From: Mucidula mucida
Lineage: Eukaryota; Basidiomycota; Agaricomycetes; Agaricales; Physalacriaceae
NCBI GenBank assembly: GCA_015501055.1
Contig: JADNYV010000424.1
Location: forward strand, 1 to 29,913
DNA: 29,913 nucleotides
Reading direction: 5' to 3'
Positions 20,868-29,913 of this stretch are shown in pieces. The stretch's first letter is position 1. Each line of letters opens with the position of its first letter. A model generated the notes under the pieces. It was given only the letters and a program-made list of their open reading frames with translations, was not told where the DNA came from and ran no database searches. The translations under genes were made by a program, and so were the position numbers.

Positions 20868-22592
20868 CTCGCTCGCGCGGTGTGCCGATTTTCTCCTTCG
20901 ACAGGTTCCCGACCTTTAAGTTGGCCTATTTCAAGAAACATCCCCTGGTCGATCGCGAGCTCCTTGTTCTATTACTGGATGGATGTTTGTTCCTTGAACT
21001 TCAGGTTACTCCTTTCGGCTTTCAGATTGGAGTCTCCAGAGTTTGTGGCGCAAACAAATCCCCCTTTCGATATCTATCTTGCTATGACGGCCGTTTCGGT
21101 GACTATCCGACTCTCTCTATTGTAGATAAACTGAAGACTCATTATCAGCGGACCCCTTGTAGAGCTTGCTGTCAGGCTGGAGGCCCCTCGATCATTGAAA
21201 GCCTGGAGCTGGTTGTTATGTGACAGCCATAGTGTCAGAGGTTTCCTCTCTATATGACGTTAGCCCGGTCAACCAGCAATACAGGAAGGGGTCTGGCGGC
21301 GTTTAACTGATCCTTGAGACCAATAATGAAGAGATCTTCAGACAGAGGACGGCAGCGAAATGTACAAGAACCGCAAAGACGGTGGTGAAGAGGAAGCCCA
21401 TGACAATAAAAGCAGTATTCAAAGCCGAATGGCGGATTATCCCGCGATTCGTTAACTCGTAACCAGCCCATAGAACTAGCCGACCTGAAATACTCGTTCG
21501 ACGGGTAGCCGAGAGCGAAGTTGAGTTTCAGGCGTCACGCATTCCCATCTTTGTAGAGTTAGCCATCGAAATAAATTGCCGCCACACTTACCGTGTCTTG
21601 GTTATAATCGCGGGAATAATGGAAAAGTGGCGCGAAGACAAGCTTAAATTTGGCTGCGCGTCACGCCCATGAAATGGTTGAGAACCCGCAGCTACATCAT
21701 GAAGTTAAGTTACTAAGTACTAGTAGACCAAAAGGCAAATCACCGACAGATTTATGGTGTCCTTTGGGCCTACCAGGCAATATACACTTCTGAGACGCCA
21801 CGAAAAGGGCCCTGGCGTGAAGGATGCTTCCAGCCTTCGAGTACTACACTTGACGGTCACGAGTAGAAGCGAAGACGCGTTTGTTTGCCTTTGTTGTCGT
21901 CGCTCATCTTTTCTTCCTGCCATGATGAGGACGGCAACAACGGGAACCATCTTCCCTATCAAAAGGTCATCCTCTACGACGCGATGACTTACGATTTTAT
22001 TTCACGCTGCTGGCAATTATGTGGTCTCTCTCCTTTGCATCTTGCATTCGAAGACCTTGACTGATGCAGGTCTCCCTTGGGAGACGGAGTCTCTTACTCT
22101 TCTTCAACATGCAAGATCGTTTGGTCATAACAGCCAACGACTCGACGTGCAGCAGAATCTTTGTCGTTTGTCGCGCATCTGCACTACTCATCGTTTGTAT
22201 GTGCATTCATACTCGAACCCAAGTCAGCTCTCCATCAAGAACCAGACTGGCGCTTTTCTTGTCAGAGGTAAGTCTCGTTGTCATTTCCTAGCGATGTGCT
22301 TAGTATGCACCAGCTAGCAATAATATGATTCGCTCGCATACCGCAGTTCAAGGCAGACCGTGTCAACATCCCATCTCGTAAACTTACATCAGGACAATAG
22401 TAGTAACAACAACCATCATGCGAGGGCTCGTGGGACTAGGCACGAAGTACTGCGGAGAACTATCATAACGTTCATGATGCTCCAAAATTGGATAACACCG
22501 TAGTGGTACGGCGTCGACCCTTCAAAAATACTTCCAATCACACGACCATCCTCCCATCCTCCCCCTCCTGCATAACAAACCTCTATGATAGA
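20868..22592. other. Stretch upstream of the Stealth gene; no gene recognised
   Basis: Frames are short or overlapping. Around 22064-22290 one plus-strand frame reads CSRIFVVCRASALLIVCMCIHTRTQ, which loosely recalls a transmembrane segment of DUF6533-type fungal membrane proteins, but no flanking helices could be assembled. The Stealth gene's frame is open upstream of its ATG from about 22488, without an ATG. Confidence 0.35.
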
Positions 22593-25009
22593 ATGCTCCT
22601 GCCACTCCATTCCTGCTTTCGCCGCAGACCCCCAAACGCGCTCCGCATAAGACTCTCCGTCCTCTTCACCATCAGTCTCGTCATCTTCATCGCTCTTCAT
22701 TATCGTCTCGACTTGTTGTCCTCTCGATGGAATTTGGCGTTGAGCACACCTCGGCGCCCAACATATAGAGTCCAGGTTCCGTATATCGAGGATGGTTTAG
22801 TTTATCATGCATTCGCTCTCAACTCCCCACAAGATGCTATTGCCGACTATAAAATACGCCCTATACAGTCGCATTCGCAGATTTCAGACGAATGCCTTGA
22901 GCAGTGGGTCGGAAAGGGCCGATGGGAAGGACCGTGCGCCACTCAAAATGTCAAGGACGCGATCATTGATTTGGTGTACGTCTGGGTGAATGGTTCGTAA
23001 GTTTGTTCCTTTCCTGGTATATATGTTTCACGCCGTGAACCCGTCATCAGTAACCCGTTGCACGAGAAGGAGCGCTCAAAATACATCGAAGCTGGCGGAA
23101 GAAGCCCGACAAATTCGCGTTTCCGCGAACATGATGAACTCCGGTTTTCACTGCGTGCATCGGCGAAGGCGACACAGTCCTGGAATAAGTCGGTTTGGCA
23201 CCTCATCACAGCAGATGTGCCGCATCCGCGAGATACGGGGAGACGACTGGGCCTGGTCCCACAGTGGTTGGATTTCAATGCGTCTGTCGCGAGAAGCGAG
23301 GACAATCATACGTCAGTCTATCTGCATCATGGTGTGTATCCTTCTTCTATTGCTCTTGTCAGTCAGGACTTGTACATCAATAGACAGTCAGCTTTTCCGA
23401 TTGATCAACACCACGGCTACACCGGACGCAGCTATGGCGTGGCGTGATAATGTCCTCCCCACTTTCAACAGGTACGCTGCTGCTACTATATTTACGTTCG
23501 TTCCTAAAAATAAGGCAGCCATTCCATCGAATCACAGCTGCCCAATTTAGACCCTGAACTAGTCTCTGACAATATGTCAGTAGGTGTGATGTATTTTTGG
23601 CGATAGTACAGGCTCATCATCAAGCGCAGTGTTTCACTCAACGACGACCAGTTTATCGCGTTACCCGCACCTCCATCCGCTTTCCACTCTAATCTGTATG
23701 GGCCCGTTTTCCGACTGGACGCAAACCTCCAAGTTAGTGGGGACGCCACGGGACGCGCGGATGGGGACGGAGAATGGAGGTCTTTAGGGTGGAGCGCGCA
23801 TCTTTTGAGTAAACGACATCCAGTCGACATTCTCCCCTTGACTTATATCATTGCACAGACACCCGTTTCGGCGAAAGAACTCGCGCATACGTGGCGCACA
23901 ATGCGCGTTCACTGTCGCTCCCCCTGATGCACGAGACCTCGCTCGCCTTTGGAGCGCAATTCTCCGCCACGCCGCTTTCGCGCTTCCGTGGTTCCCATAG
24001 GGACGTCAATGAGCTCGAAGTCAACATGATGTTTTTGGCTACGCATTGGGTTATCGAGCGGAAACGAGAAGCGCTGTTGTGGTCTTGGATTATCGCGAAA
24101 TGGGGCGCGAGGAACGGTGGAAAGTTAGATGACGCGGTGAGGACAGTGATGTGGAAGGAGGCAGGTGGGCAAGAGGATAACAATGAGATTGGTTTAGAGC
24201 GCCTGCGGAGAATCACGGCGACCGACGTGGATGTGCAAATGAGACTTGCGGGTCTTCAGCCGCCTACGGTGGCGGATCGAAATATGGAGGCGCATACAGA
24301 TTACACGTTTGGTATGCCCGGTGTTCTTCTTAGCGTTCGCTCGCCTAATTTTCGAGCTAGTCTCGCAAGATGGTTACCCTACAGGACTTAATGGACGTAA
24401 AACCGAGCACGCCCTCTCCAGAGCATGCCTCGGGACCAAAGAAGCCTCCGCCTGGGATCTATTCATCGACGTGCTCAAGCACAAACCTCAATGTGGTGAT
24501 GCCAGTACGTTCGTTGTATAAAGTTCATGTCCCCCGTACTCATCTCACTAGTCATCGCCGCGCTCATCCAGGAAGAGGATGATGATGGATTATCTCTCTT
24601 CCTTCCACCCACTTCCACTTCCAGTGCCCAGTCGGAGTCGGATCCCATGATCACACTTCCCCTCCAGCTTCCCTCAGAAGCACCTCCTCTCCCACGCAAC
24701 CCTCGCGCCTTCGCTGTCCGCCTCCTCCAGAGATATTCCTTCGTCCTCGGCGACACACCCTCACGCTTCTTCGGGCTAAAGTCTTCCGCCCAAGCACGAG
24801 CCGCGCTCCGCGAGACTACTAGACAAAAGGACATTGGTCTTTTGTGTATCAATGATGATTTACCGGAAGACGCGAGCGATCGGGACTTTCGGAGGACGGA
24901 CGAGTTGTTGAGGGCGTGGTTTAGGGATAGGTGGCCGTATAGAATGGAGAGGGAGAGAGATGATAACTTGGCGGTGCCAGTTCACGAGCAGAACGAGGTT
25001 GTATATTGA
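22593..25009 (+). CDS. Stealth-family sugar-phosphate transferase (Xpt1/GNPTAB type)
   Basis: Stealth proteins transfer a sugar phosphate from a nucleotide sugar to a glycan; fungal relatives include the Cryptococcus xylosylphosphotransferase Xpt1. Eight exons give 690 residues: 22593-22996, 23051-23331, 23384-23471, 23519-23575, 23612-23808, 23859-24311, 24370-24504 and 24552-25009. A basic N-terminus and one helix (about 19-36) make a type II Golgi anchor. The four conserved regions appear in order: VYVWVNGSNP (about 128-137, CR1), RFREHDELRFSLR (158-170, CR2), IESQLP and SDNM (261-277, CR3) and CINDD (637-641, CR4). The intron 23576-23611 is only 36 nt and falls within the Met codon of SDNM. 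The ATG at 22593 is the first in frame before the anchor. Fungal family members are often mislabelled xanthine phosphoribosyltransferase. The gene looks intact. Confidence 0.85.
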
Positions 25010-25336
25010 GGAGGGTCAGTACTGGATTATGTTTGGCCGCTCCCAAGTACACCAGAGCGTTAGCGCTCGGATCCATGTTACTTATTCCAGAGACATCGCC
25101 TCCCACTTAACCCGTCCAGGCGGAGCCACATTAGCGCTTAGCAAGCACTTCATGATGCACCCGCTTCCCCTTATCGTGCTATTTGGAGAAGACTTGCGAG
25201 ATACTGTCGTGCAGCATCGGACTGAACAGCTAACACCCATAGACTGTAATCTATTTTCGTGAATAGCTGTCAAATCGAAGCATAGCCTTCACTTCGCCTC
25301 GGCTCCAATTGTTGCCTGTTCGCATCGCTTGCATTA

Positions 25337-25358
25337 ATTGTTCGAACGTTCGAACAAT
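25337..25358. repeat. Perfect 22-bp palindrome
   Basis: The half-site ATTGTTCGAAC is followed immediately by its exact reverse complement, with no spacer. It could be a binding site for a dimeric factor, a cruciform or a mobile-element end. Confidence 0.85.
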
Positions 25359-25426
25359 GCTGTGGTGTTCAGGTACTCACTGTTAGGTATAAAGCAGGCT
25401 ATAAGGGTAATTCCATACATGATCCC

Positions 25427-25475
25427 CTGCTAATTAGAACCCTGGAGTTCATACAAGACTCCTTGTAATTAGCAG
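25427..25475. repeat. Nested inverted repeat
   Basis: The outer arms CTGCTAATTA and TAATTAGCAG (10 bp, exact) enclose inner arms GGAGT and ACTCC. The layout is that of a two-step hairpin of about 49 nt. It may be the remains of a small inverted-repeat element. Confidence 0.7.
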
Positions 25476-25741
25476 TCCACCTCGAGCAGAGGAAATCATG
25501 CATGGACCAAGCGGGGTAATGTATGATTCCGCGTAGGATCCAAAATTCCCTGCGCGCTTCCACATTGGGCAGGGCTGCGGGTTCTGAAAGCGACCGTTGC
25601 CCAAAACGGAATGCGCGCGCCCCCAGCATTACTGATCGGGATGGTCCATCGACCTCGTGCTTGGGGATCTCGATGGAATCTCGATCTGGGGGGACATTCC
25701 CCTCATCAGTAGGCATAAGAATGTACCTCAACTACTCCGCC

Positions 25742-25835
25742 TTGACTTTGCTAAGTCAACAAGTCCGAGTACTCTCCGTTCACTTCGCTAAGTCGCAAAG
25801 TTCTGAGTACTCCCCCTTGACTTTACTAAGTCAAG
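25742..25835. repeat. Three-unit dyad array
   Basis: Units of about 38 nt each carry a small dyad: TTGACTT-TGCT-AAGTCAA at 25742-25759, an imperfect CACTTCGCTAAGTCG at 25781-25795, and CTTGACTT-TACT-AAGTCAAG at 25816-25835. The spacers share GTACTC(T/C)CC. This looks like a degenerate short tandem array in which each unit can fold. Confidence 0.75.
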
Positions 25836-25986
25836 ACTACAAAGTACAAGATATTCACACCAGGTTGATTCAAAATGTTTTATATATTATTTGCATGCTG
25901 AATCAAAAAAAGAAAGAAAAAAACAAGTACAGGACTACACAGAAAACATTGGAAGTACAGAAAACATACAACACGTAAAGAGATGC

Positions 25987-28655
25987 CTAAGACAAACATG
26001 CCTTCTTTCTAGCGCTTGCTCCGGACACGTCCACACCCAAACCCAGGTCATTCATAACTTTGACACACTGGTAAAAGTCATGCACGGCCTCCAACCACAA
26101 CTTCAACTGTGCATCACAATTGTTTGACGTTCCAAGAAGCGCACCCCACCAGAATAAACCTAAAAGGACCAAAACAAGCCCATGTTCTCCGCCACACCAT
26201 AAAGTTGTCAGCTGCTCGGGCTTGTATTCGGCAACAGGTAGAGACAATTTGGCCATACAACATCGTAAGGGGTGCTGGATCTCATTCCACCAATCACGCC
26301 ATGCCTTTCCATATGTATCGATGTTGTTCACTTGCAGCGGCTCCTCAAAGCTTCTGTCGGCCAGCCACGCAATAAGTTCTTTCGGTCATAGAGAGCTAAT
26401 AGGTAAGCACTGCTAATAGCAAGGTCAGATCAAAGAATACAAGCTAGGGCCACAGCAACTTACTAGTGGAACACCATCCTTGTTCATATCTCCTTCAAGA
26501 TGCTCGAAAGTCAGAATTAGACAATCCCAATCATTGCCCATCGCGCGACTCCGCATGCCTAATGCCAGGTTGCCGTACCAAGGCGGTATATTCTCCTTAT
26601 TAGTTGAACGGCTGACTAGAGGGATCGGCTCTTGCATAGGAGCTCCTCGCTTCCACTGAGAACGTTGGCCCAACAAATCTTGTGATTCTTGAATTGACTA
26701 TTGAGTGTCTGCTACAACGCAAGGACAAGGCGTAGGACAAGGTACAGGGTGAGGGGAGTCGGAACTGCGTGGCACCGAGTCAGAGGAAGGCAGTGCAGGC
26801 GTGGAAGTTGGTGCAACAACTGGCGCTTTCTGTGAAGCGGGCAGCACTTTCTTTGTCGCGGCTGCTTTCTTTGCCGCTGGCACTTTCTTTGCTGCTGGCA
26901 CTTTCTTTGCTGCCGGTACTTTCTTTGCGGCAGGGGGCGCTTTCTTTGCGGCAGGGGGCACTTTCTTTGCAGCAGGGGGCACTTTCTTTGCCGCAAGCGC
27001 TTTCTTTGTACCCTTCATCACCCGAGAAGAGGGTAGTTCAGGTGGTGGTGTCGTCTCTCCCATAAGACTTCCTCCAAGAACCACATCAGATCCCGTCAGG
27101 CTTGATGGTGGAAGGGCGTCTTCAATGATAGCAGGTTTCAAGATGCGCGGATTAGGGTTCCACGCAGATGTTGTTAATGGAATAAATTTTGTTGTAGTGG
27201 TAGATGGTGGTGAGGAGATTGGCTTTGATATCATTGGTGTTGATGTAGGAGAAAACAGGGAAGGCTCTTCTGGGCGGCTGAACTAATTAAATCTGGAATG
27301 CGTAGACCCAGAGTGAGGCGCCACCGGTGGACTTGAGAGTAGTTCAAAGACTAACAGTTTAACCTCCTGCACAATAACTGGTGCCGGAGCAGCTGGCACC
27401 GTCACAGTGGTGGACGACATGTTGGGAACTGGCTGTACAGCAGAAGTTGAAGTAATATTGAGCTTTTCAATGAAGCTGTTCATTTGCTCCCACTCAACCT
27501 GGGGCATAGATTTTGCCCAATCAAAGTTGTGTGAATCAGAAGGAGCAAGCATGAATGTCGGTGAAGAGACAGGGGAAGTGGATGAGGGCACCAAAGTCAT
27601 TAATCCTTCTATGTTCAGAAACAACGGGTCTGAAGTGGATGAGGGCGCCAAAGTCATGTTCAGAAACAATGGGCCTTGAGTAGACGAGGACATGGAAGTT
27701 ATGGATGACTTTATGGAGGGTGTTGAAGAGATAGCAAACATGGACAAGGGCGCCAAAGTCATGGATGATTCCATGGAGGGTGCTAAAGAGACAGGGAACG
27801 TGGACGAGGGCGCGGAAGCCATGAATGATTCCATGTTCGGCAATGACACGCCTGAGGGTAACTGCGACACATTTATTACGAAGGGATCTGGTACCCAGAT
27901 GTCATTGTTGGGTTCACCTGAAGTGAGCTCTTTGTCTGGAGCAGTACTATTAGGACCAAGAACATCAAGTCCATCTTCGGTTTTGACAAGGCCAGTGAGT
28001 ACCTGTGCGGGAATCGCGCTCTTATTAATCAACATCACATCTGGTACTTTTGCCACTGGCACAACCTTGCGCCAACGCTCCTCAGGGATGTGACTTTTGC
28101 GCATAGCGCATGCTGAATACCAAGTTAGGCCCACTGCAAGCAGAAAAGACTTCCAACTCACTGAAACAACCTCTTCCATACTCTTCAAATTGGTCCAAGA
28201 AATACGACTTAAAGCCGGAATATGCGTCTTTAAAGGTATGGCCTACGTTGTTGACTTGCGCGTATAAGGGTCCAAACTGCCACCTTTTTATATGTCAGCA
28301 TCAAATTGTAGAAAAGCAATGATGAGCTTACAATTGCGAGGTGATAGCACCCCTCTCATCCGGACCCACACAAGCAATCAAGAAAATCTGGCCAGTTCTT
28401 TCGGCAATTTTCGATGTAAAAACATTGATGTGCGCGGGAAGCATAGCAAGAGCACTAGCGACATGTGAAACACGCTCACTAAGAAGACTAAACACCAACA
28501 TACCTGCTGTACTGCTCGGGCGTCTGCTTTTGGCTGTCCTCTTCCTGCTCCAGCACCATTAATTCCTCTTTCTCCCTTCTCTCCTGTTCCACTGCCTCCA
28601 AGCACTCCTTGCGCACTTCAGGAGAAGTGTTTGTCCAAGCCAATTCGGTTGCGCG
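25987..28655 (-). pseudogene. Decayed transposon-neighbour multi-exon gene with two in-frame stops
   Basis: Exons 28504-28655, 28332-28454, 28162-28283 and a long exon from 28112 join in phase and resemble a multi-copy agaricomycete family of unknown function often found beside transposons (remembered pattern). Recognisable parts are ATELAWTNTSPEV...TPEQYSS, ALAMLPAHINVFTSKIAERTGQIF, a Thr/Ser/Pro-rich middle, NFDWAKSMPQVEWEQM, a run of AAKKVP repeats, PPWYGNLALGMRSRAMGNDWDCLI and, in the last exon, WRDWWNEIQ...GEHGLVLVLLGLFWW. Damage is clear. TAG stops interrupt the long exon at 27283-27285 and 26698-26700, yet the same frame stays open past both, to about 26460. The first exon has a TAA just upstream (28656-28658), with no acceptor or ATG, so the 5' end is missing. 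The join to the last exon (about 26381-25987) is out of phase. It should not give a full protein. Confidence 0.65.
26845..27010. repeat. Tandem AAKKVP-coding repeat
   Basis: Inside the pseudogene, about eight to ten units of 15-18 nt (minus-strand GCxGCAAAGAAAGTGCC-like) encode Ala-Ala-Lys-Lys-Val-Pro and variants. Unit length alternates through an extra Pro codon. This lysine-rich run resembles linker-histone-like tails. Confidence 0.85.
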
Positions 28656-28860
28656 TTAAAAAAGAGTAAGGTGTACCACATCCGGGTTTGCTTGCTTGAG
28701 GGTTTCCAGGTGAGTATTGATTAGATCGCGGTGTTAGCAACTGACTATAGCCACATGACTAAACCAGGTACCACAGAGAGACTTAGGGAAAAGAAAGTGT
28801 TTGCGTTCGTAGAGGTGTATAAACAAGATTGGAACTAAAGTACAATGATGCTACGCTACT
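28656..28860. other. Upstream region of the transposon-linked pseudogene
   Basis: It holds no supported exon of the minus-strand gene, whose first recognisable exon is cut off at 28656 by a stop without an acceptor. A minus-strand TATA-like box lies just beyond, at 28861-28869. Confidence 0.4.
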
Positions 28861-28869
28861 GCTTATATA
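28861..28869 (-). promoter_or_regulatory. TATA-like box, minus strand
   Basis: TATATAAGC on the minus strand lies about 205 bases upstream of the first recognisable exon of the transposon-linked pseudogene. It may belong to that gene or to LTR-driven transcription. Confidence 0.35.
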
Positions 28870-28882
28870 CTAGTAAGTCTGT

Positions 28883-29255
28883 GTTTGGGACTCCTTGTCC
28901 ATACATGTTTCCGCTAGGGATAACTCCACGCCCTTAACCCAGTGTTGTATGCTACTAGTCCGTGAAACCATTAAATACGAGTGATAACTGCATGTAAGTA
29001 ATAATACTGAAACAACCATGTATGCTACGAGTGTCGGTGGTGTGTATACAATAGGAAGTCCATGAGGTATTGGCATGTATGATGTCATCCATGTGTTGGG
29101 TGTGTGTCCGACATGAGTATGGCTTTGGTAATGAAAAGGAGTAGTATGATCGGTGACAAAACAGATGATGAAACAGTCCGTTGGTTGATAAGACAAGCCC
29201 CCGATAAGATATGATGAGATGTGAAAATGTGAAAATATGGCAATTCATAACATCA
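28883..29255 (-). repeat. Putative 3' LTR of the gypsy element
   Basis: The sequence next to the polypurine tract begins TGATGTTATG on the minus strand, as an LTR should. The far end is not fixed: TGTGTTTGGG at 28883 would supply a matching TG/CA end and a length near 370 bp, but no target-site duplication or second LTR is visible in the window. It contains no supported gene. Confidence 0.4.
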
Positions 29256-29913
29256 CCCCCTCCTTAAGGTGCAAGTTCCATTCTGCGCCAGAGTCGCTCC
29301 ATGAGGGCTGCAGAGGTAGCATGACGTCGAGGGGTTTGGTATTGGGCGGTGGCATGGGTCAGAATAAATGAGATGGAAACTGCGACTAGGAACTTCAATT
29401 CGAGCAAGCACGGGTGGCTTTGGCTTGTTTGGGTACTGTTGGTGAAAATTGCGGATAGCTTTGTCGGCATTCTTGAGATTGCATGCCGGTTCCCATGTCT
29501 GCTTGTGTGTGCCATAGCCCTTCCAGTGAACCTTGTACTGGAAACCCCCGCGGTACTTCCGGGAATTAACCACTTTCTCAACCTCCCATTCCGGTTCGGC
29601 TCCTTCCAGCACAGGTGGTGGACGCGTGTCTTGGGGTTGCGTCGGAAATTGCGGCTCGTGGTAAGGCATCAAGAGGGCCTCATTGAATACGGGATGAATG
29701 CTTTTCCACGTATGAGGATCTGGAGCTTGTAAGAGCTCGTCCCGACTTTCTTGATCACTTTGAACGGCCCGAAGTGTTTGTCATTGAGCTTCTTTATTGG
29801 TTGGTCCGTGCTGAGATTTGTTCCTTCCAACCATACTTTGTCGCCTTCCTTGTACTCTACTGCCTCTGTCCGCTTCCTGTCATAAAAAACCGTTCATTGT
29901 CCTCTCTTTGCCA
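29255..29913 (-). mobile_element. Ty3/gypsy chromovirus, 3' end of pol (truncated by window)
   Basis: On the minus strand the sequence enters in the integrase C-terminal region (DRKRTEAVEYKEGDKVWLEG, KKLNDKHFGPFKVIKKVG, then WKSIHPVFNEALLMPYH). A chromodomain follows (EWEVEKVVNSRKYRGGFQYKVHWKGYG...TWEPACNL, about 29420-29590). It ends close to a polypurine tract (AAGGAGGGGG on the minus strand, 29256-29265). The integrase part needs two frame changes: at the A6/T6 run near 29885 and near 29715 (LQI to PHTW). The piece is therefore a degraded copy. Chromodomains of such elements steer integration towards heterochromatin. Confidence 0.85.
29256..29265 (-). other. Polypurine tract of the gypsy element
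   Basis: AAGGAGGGGG on the minus strand sits directly before the TG of the putative 3' LTR, where plus-strand DNA synthesis of a retroelement is primed. Confidence 0.6.

Larger units (their letters stand above)
25010..25986. other. Non-coding stretch rich in DNA dyads
   Basis: It lies between the Stealth stop and the transposon-linked pseudogene. No supported coding frame. It holds a perfect 22-bp palindrome, a nested inverted repeat and a small array of AAGTCAA-type dyads, described separately. An A-rich run (about 25905-25925) follows. Confidence 0.5.

Noticed and set aside
22064..22290. Possible DUF6533-type helix fragment
   Set aside because: Only one helix-like segment; the family's other helices and motifs could not be found nearby.
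24527..24551. ATG just upstream of the last Stealth exon as a separate gene start
   Set aside because: The segment is intron sequence (24505-24551). The frame joins the conserved Stealth CR4 exon in phase, so a separate gene is not needed.
25891..26127. Plus-strand frames in 25.9-26.4 kb
   Set aside because: They are antisense to the last exon of the minus-strand pseudogene, which has recognisable family code.
26801..27286. 161-codon plus-strand frame rich in Phe/Ala/Gly (FFAAG repeats)
   Set aside because: It is the antisense shadow of the AAKKVP-coding repeat in the minus-strand pseudogene.

Overview
The window reads as nuclear DNA of a basidiomycete, most likely an agaricomycete. Genes are broken by many short GT-AG introns (about 44-62 nt, several with CTAAC-type branch sites). 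They include basidiomycete-type families: a DUF6534-like seven-helix protein, a fruit-body-specific-like small secreted protein, a GPI-anchored Ser/Thr-rich mini-protein, a fungal GT61 protein and a Stealth protein. A Ty3/gypsy chromovirus end lies at the right edge. No rRNA, tRNA or CRISPR was seen. All exon models were built by eye from splice signals, reading phase and remembered family patterns; no search was run.

Layout. 1-2140: no gene recognised. 2221-2731 (+): small secreted fruit-body-type protein with a clear TATA box. 3245-4749 (+): ten-exon DUF6534-like membrane protein. 4866-4936: relic exon of the fruit-body family. 4977-7976 and 11910-14996: a direct segmental duplication of about 3 kb (units A and B, 6.9 kb apart), each carrying a basic Ser/Pro-rich gene followed by a secreted protein whose two ends are made of Asp/Lys/Tyr repeats. 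Unit B is intact in both genes. Unit A has a broken first gene and an 8-nt deletion in the second. 9900-10745 (+): the 3' part of a second seven-helix-type membrane protein. 15824-16864 (-): LOG-family phosphoribohydrolase. 17054-18757 (-): GT61/DUF563 glycosyltransferase with an apparent frameshift. 20303-20807 (-): GPI-anchored small protein with a TATA box. 22593-25009 (+): Stealth-family sugar-phosphate transferase. 25337-25835: a cluster of DNA palindromes. 25987-28655 (-): a decayed multi-exon gene of a type common beside agaricomycete transposons, with two in-frame stops. 29255-29913 (-): the 3' end of a degraded gypsy chromovirus (end of integrase, chromodomain, polypurine tract), with a likely LTR below it.

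How the parts relate. The left half is a fast-evolving region of secreted and membrane proteins with duplication and decay. The middle (15.8-25 kb) holds conserved single genes. Two of these, GT61 and Stealth, are both predicted type II secretory-pathway glycosylation enzymes and lie about 4 kb apart. The right end is repeat- and transposon-dominated. The most distinctive content is the duplicated D/K/Y-tailed secreted protein, for which no function could be named.
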